Assembly: GCA_963693365.1 (NCBI GenBank)
Contig: CAVNZM010000004.1
Span: 13,826,001 to 13,890,000, forward strand
Source: Amoebidium appalachense
Lineage: Eukaryota; Ichthyosporea
Length of the DNA: 64,000 nucleotides
Reading direction: 5' to 3'
Part shown: piece by piece, positions 51,247 to 64,000 of the stretch
How the letters are laid out: each line of letters starts with the position of its first letter
Position numbering within the stretch: position 1 is the stretch's first letter
The notes under the pieces: generated by a model
Told to the model about the DNA's origin: nothing
Database searches by the model: none
Seen by the model: only the letters and a program-made list of their open reading frames with translations
Program-made: the position numbers and the translations under genes

Positions 51247-52318
51247 TGAAGGGAGGGTGTGGACAGGATGGTGAGCGAGGTGAGATTGAGGGAGGGGGGA
51301 GGAGGGGGAAGGGGGAGGGGAGAGAGGTGAAGATGAATGAATGGTGAATGTAGTTGGGTTTGGTTTGCCCTTGCCCGTGGTTGACAGAAATTGTTGGTTG
51401 TGCACGCCAGCAGTGCATGAATATTCGTGTTTCATCAATGTGATATGCGAGCACGTGTGTGCGCACGTAAATTTGTGCTCCCGTGCACGTGCGCGTATAT
51501 ATGTGTGTAGTTGTTTTTGTGTGCATGTTCGTGTGTCATCGTGCAGCCTATGCTCTTTTATGTGTTGTGTGATCGTCACCTCAAGTTTGCGTGTGGGCAT
51601 GGAAGTTGGAGATTTTCGGGAGGAATGGTGGTTATGTGTCTGAGCAAGTGTGTGCACATGCATATGCTAGAGTGTGTGTCGGGTAGCTGTGGCTGTGTGT
51701 TTAGTGGTAGTGGTTTCATGTGTGAGAGCCTTTTGAAAGGGGGAGGGGAAGGGGGGGAGGGGGGGGGGGGGGGGGAGGAATGTCAGTTGCACTTTCAGAA
51801 CACTTTTGGCATGCAACTACTGCCCACTCAAATGTAACACAAAATCATTTTGGCTGCTAACTGCCTTATATATACTTAACACGCAAATATTACTCGTGCA
51901 AACGTGCAAGTATGGGTGTATGCAAACACTAAGCGGGCATCTTGAGAATAAGCAGGTCGGTCTGTCTTCCATCTTCATTTCCTGTTTGTCCCCATCGCCC
52001 TCGCACCCCCTCAGTTACAGTTAACTCTGCTCTACCGCAAGGACCCACCTGCTCTGCTTTATCGCTGCATCCACCACCAAACCAAGGGCTCTGGAGAGTC
52101 CCCTCAAATCATTCGCAGCCATTCTTTGGCATAGGCCCAGGTCTTTTGTCACTGCTAGGGTGCTATGATGGTACCACGAAGTGGAGAGTAATTATGGGGT
52201 AAAAAAGGGCCGTGTGCATGTGCAGCTAGCTGCGTGCTAGACGGGAAAACCGGGGGAAAAGTTGATTTTCTCTTCCTGAATGCCTGCTACCTCCTATATG
52301 CATGTAGTGTACCGGGTG
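51007..52318. other. Upstream of the first recognised COQ8 exon
   Basis: Contains an exact-looking 120-bp tandem duplication (51033-51090 repeated at 51153-51210, each followed by a G run), G-rich DNA to 51320, CA/TG-rich sequence and about 500 nt of plain DNA. The missing COQ8 start exon and promoter should be here, or beyond the hAT-like element; I could not identify them. Confidence 0.45.
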
Positions 52319-52326
52319 GAACAAAG

Positions 52327-53608
52327 TAGGCCCTTGCAAAAACATCCCGAATATCTTTTGATATTCAGGGGCCGATTCGATATATGATATATCTCGTGAT
52401 ATTCAGGGGCAAGGCAAGATATATCAAATGATATTCAGGGGACTGTCCAAAAAATGATATTTCAGGGCAGGATATATCACGGCTTTTAAAACGGGATATC
52501 CCTTGTTTTCAATAAACATTTATATGACAAACTCAACAAAAAGTTACAAAAACACTGATCAATAAACCCGAATCAAAAGAAAACAAAAACACTCCTATTT
52601 GGCACTTCCTGCACTACCAAATCTTCTGTTTTAGCCGAAAAAGGGTCTTAAAGCGACCGGATTGCTTCGGATTGCCCTTGGATTGACGATCTTGGGGTAT
52701 ATACTCTCTAACTGGGATCTCACCAAAATAGCGGAAATCGGAACAAAATTTCGTTGTTTCCTTATTTGGGTAAAATAAGAATATTTTACGTGATATTCCC
52801 TTTTTTTTCAGGGCAAAAAACCGGGATATTTTTTCTTTTGATTGGATTTATTCGACGGATATTTTCGACTTGATATTCAGGTTTGCTTGCATGCATTCTG
52901 TAGTTGTGTTTTCCTGCCAGTACAGTGTCCTGCCACAACTAGGCCACCTTATCAAAGAGTTAGAGACAGCTTCTGCGGGTGTTTGACAGTATTCTAGGGG
53001 ACGGGCCCGTGCACGTGGGGCAATATTGTTTTCTCGCTCGGATTTGGTCTGCATTGCCCTTTAAATTTAATGGGCTGACTTGCTTGCTGTGCCCCGGTAG
53101 GTTTTGAGGGGGCCCTGTTGGGGGGCAGCAGTAATGATGTCTTCTTGCGGAGTGTGGCCTGGTCATCATCGCTGCATATGACTAGTTGGAGCAAACTAGT
53201 TTCACGCATACACGTGCACTTGTACCTTTTCCCGCTGGTGTCCTTTGGTCACTTGTTGTTTTATTTTTTATTTCATCGCTGTGGCTCTTTCGAAGTCGGT
53301 TATTTTGGTGGTCATGTAGCCTGTGGCTGCACGTTGCCTTTATATCCACTAGACCACTGATCAATAAATCCCCGTCAAGAGAAAAATATTCAGGTCAAAG
53401 TCGATATATTTTTGATATATCCCGTGATTTCCGTCGAATAAATCCAGTCAAAAGATAAAAATATTCAGGGGCCTTCAAGATATTTTCAAATGATATCAGG
53501 GGCTTTTGCCGGGATACTTTTTGTGATATTCAGGGCAACATTCGATATTTCGTGATATATCCCGAATGATATTCAGGGCAAAAAACGGGATATTTTTGCA
53601 AGGGCCTA
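52327..53608. mobile_element. 1.28-kb non-autonomous hAT-like transposon
   Basis: Terminal inverted repeats of about 23 bp begin TAGGCCCTTGCAAAAA and differ at one base between the ends. Perfect 8-bp target duplication GAACAAAG at 52319-52326 and 53609-53616, the length made by hAT transposases. Subterminal DNA at both ends is filled with copies of GATATTCAGGG (about nine) and nearby GATATATC motifs, and an internal inverted pair (about 52838-52857 with 53424-53443) adds a fold-back. No open frame resembles a transposase. It sits between the 5' ends of COQ8 and the phosphatase gene. Confidence 0.88.
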
Positions 53609-53995
53609 GAACAAAGTGCAAGATGACCGCATGTTCCGCCGATGCAACTTGAAGTAGTCATATCACAAAAAATGGCGCCAAAATTGTATCCAATGAAATA
53701 TAGTAAGAATAAGCTTGATTCGGATAAACATGAAGCTTATTTATTGGTCAGATCAATTCAAATACTTACTTTTCAATGGGCAAGACACTGGACCTGAGTT
53801 CTCGAGACTCTGAGTGTAGACAAAAGAGACAACACACGGTGTGACAATTGCAAGCACGTGTGTATGTGTTGCTAATTGTAACCTTGTTCTACTTGCCACG
53901 TTCTACATTTAAACCAGTGAGTTGCTTTTTGACTTCTACATCTAGATTCTTCCGGTTTTCTCAACCAATAGCCAGTTTTTGACCTGCCGTTTACC

Positions 53996-59862
<5,867 letters not shown>

Positions 59863-61161
59863 ATGTTTGCCATCACACAGTTGGTCGCATCCATGGCCCT
59901 TGCCAGCAGCAAGCCACCCGTCAATCCCCCCATCGACCTTTCTCCCTTCACTGTTCCCCCGCTGCCCGCCGGGCCAGGCGCATGTAGTGCGCCTTGCAGT
60001 GTCAGCACTGCTGGTGTGTGCCAGCCAACCCTTGCAGCTGCAATCGCAGCCGCCGCATCTGACGGCGTGGTGGAAATCCGCGACAATGTCAATGTTGACA
60101 GCGAGATACGCTTTGGAAAGAGTCTGACAATTCGTGGATGCAACGGGCGGCCCACAGTCACCACAAGCATTAATGTGGGAGAGGGTGGGTGCATGTTCCG
60201 TATCATTGGTGACAACAACCAGCGTGTGACGCTGTCCAACCTGGTGTTCCAAAATGGCGAGTCAAACCTTGCCACGGTTCTTCGCACACCAGACCTAGGT
60301 GTGGCTGAGTGGCCCGAGGAGCCCTCTCCCTCCATCGGTCCCATCGCGCTTATTGTTGAGAACTGTGATTTCAGCAACTTCAAAACAAGTGCCCGTGGTG
60401 GGTCGGTGTTTTTCCTCAGCAGGGCACGGCTAGTCAATATCGGAGGATCTCGTTTCGAGCGCAATCAGGTTTTGCGCAACGGGCGGCGGTGGTTGGGTGG
60501 AGGTGCCGTGTGGGTGACAAAGCTCGAGGGGAATGCGCTGGTGTGGGGAAACACATTTTCCAACAACGTGCACAACTTTGAGCATGGATATGGCGCGGCA
60601 ATCTATGTTGAAGACATGTACAACAAGGTGAAGATTGTCGGGAATACATTCGAGCGCAATAGTGCAGCAGGCGGTGCTGCCATTTTTCTCAACAACATCG
60701 GAAACAATGGCGATGATGAATTGACTATTGATTCCAAGTTCTATCACAACATGGCCCCAGAATATGGCTGGGGGCCACGAGGAGGTGCAATGTGGCTACA
60801 CGATATCAACTGCAAAGTTCGCATCCGTGGTGAATTTGTAAACAACACTTCCCCAGAGGGGCGTGGGGCTATCGTTGCGTCTAATTTGGTATCCCCGAAA
60901 GGAAACATTGAAATTTCTGGAACATACAGGGAGAATGTTGCAAAGATTGGTGGGTGGCTATTTGACACGCGTGGTGATATTGGATTTGCCCCTGGGGCAC
61001 AGTTGACGGTGCACGGGGAGACGGTGATGGAGGGGAACGTCGGGAATGGGACGGCAGACAACAAAATGGTCGTGTATTCTGCAGCCAATAATGTGAACTA
61101 CACGACATTCCCGCAGGCACGGTGGTCAGGCAGGACAACAACGTTTTACGCTCGCACGTGA
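59863..61161 (+). CDS. Secreted right-handed beta-helix (pectin-lyase-fold) protein
   Basis: A 432-residue intronless frame. Residues 1-16 (MFAITQLVASMALASS) form a short hydrophobic signal-like start, followed by a Pro-rich linker and a Cys cluster (CSAPC..., residues about 46-58). From about residue 65 on, the sequence shows the repeating rungs of a parallel beta-helix: DGVVEIRDNVNVDSEIRFGK, LTIRGCNG, VTLSNLVFQNG, NTFSNNVH..GYGAAIYVED, NTFERNSAAGGAAIFLNN, FYHNMAPEYG..GGAMWLHD, then further GG[AM] rungs. This resembles polymorphic-type and other extracellular beta-helix repeats; no catalytic pectate lyase signature is readable, so enzyme activity should not be assumed. Upstream DNA is plain sequence with no Kozak oddity. 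The lack of introns, in a window where other long genes have many, is notable. Confidence 0.8.
   Translation: MFAITQLVASMALASSKPPVNPPIDLSPFTVPPLPAGPGACSAPCSVSTAGVCQPTLAAAIAAAASDGVVEIRDNVNVDSEIRFGKSLTIRGCNGRPTVTTSINVGEGGCMFRIIGDNNQRVTLSNLVFQNGESNLATVLRTPDLGVAEWPEEPSPSIGPIALIVENCDFSNFKTSARGGSVFFLSRARLVNIGGSRFERNQVLRNGRRWLGGGAVWVTKLEGNALVWGNTFSNNVHNFEHGYGAAIYVEDMYNKVKIVGNTFERNSAAGGAAIFLNNIGNNGDDELTIDSKFYHNMAPEYGWGPRGGAMWLHDINCKVRIRGEFVNNTSPEGRGAIVASNLVSPKGNIEISGTYRENVAKIGGWLFDTRGDIGFAPGAQLTVHGETVMEGNVGNGTADNKMVVYSAANNVNYTTFPQARWSGRTTTFYART

Positions 61162-64000
<2,839 letters not shown>

Overview
The window is nuclear DNA of a intron-rich eukaryote, probably a protist. Genes have many exons with GT-AG introns, one likely GC-AG intron, no operons, AATAAA-type poly(A) signals and large amounts of (CA)n, (CT)n and unbroken poly(dG)/poly(dC) runs of 20-55 nt, nearly all in introns and intergenic DNA. 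The genes are NELF-B, GSK-3, a COQ8/ADCK3 kinase, a cathepsin-B-like protease, a histidine phosphatase and a secreted beta-helix protein. NELF-B, and a GSK-3 with an N-terminal Akt-type serine motif, recall Holozoa, but I cannot place the organism from sequence reading alone. All splice models below come from reading GT/AG borders, codon phase and remembered family alignments; nothing was computed.

Layout. (1) 1955-12803, plus: 16-exon NELF-B gene, in frame throughout. (2) 16912-20067, plus: five exons of a cathepsin-B-like gene with one in-frame stop and two 1-nt frame breaks, so a pseudogene or an erroneous assembly. (3) 21.4-22.4 kb: a 53-bp minisatellite with a higher-order duplication. 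(4) 30367-23101, minus: 13-exon GSK-3. (5) 32879-32067, minus: intronless hypothetical protein. (6) 33476-39353, plus: a complete, apparently recent Ty1/copia LTR retrotransposon whose gag starts inside the LTR and whose primer-binding site lies inside gag. (7) 51006-39802, minus: COQ8/ADCK3, 14 exons recognised, with the exon(s) that should encode the KxGQ motif not found and a small Tc1/mariner-like MITE in one intron. (8) 52327-53608: a 1.28-kb non-autonomous hAT-like element with a perfect 8-bp target duplication between the COQ8 and phosphatase genes. (9) 53996-57802, plus: four-exon histidine phosphatase. (10) 59863-61161, plus: intronless beta-helix protein. The last 2.8 kb is repeat-rich with no gene I can defend.

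The genes are unrelated housekeeping functions (transcription pausing, signalling, ubiquinone synthesis), so no pathway cluster is implied. The most unusual items are: the copia element's architecture; a repeat family (four good copies, two subfamilies) found in introns of NELF-B and COQ8, always sense to the host gene, with a tRNA-like B-box and a stem kept by complementary changes; two minisatellites that start exactly at 5' splice sites of NELF-B, one of which copies the donor in frame; and the absent KxGQ exon of COQ8.
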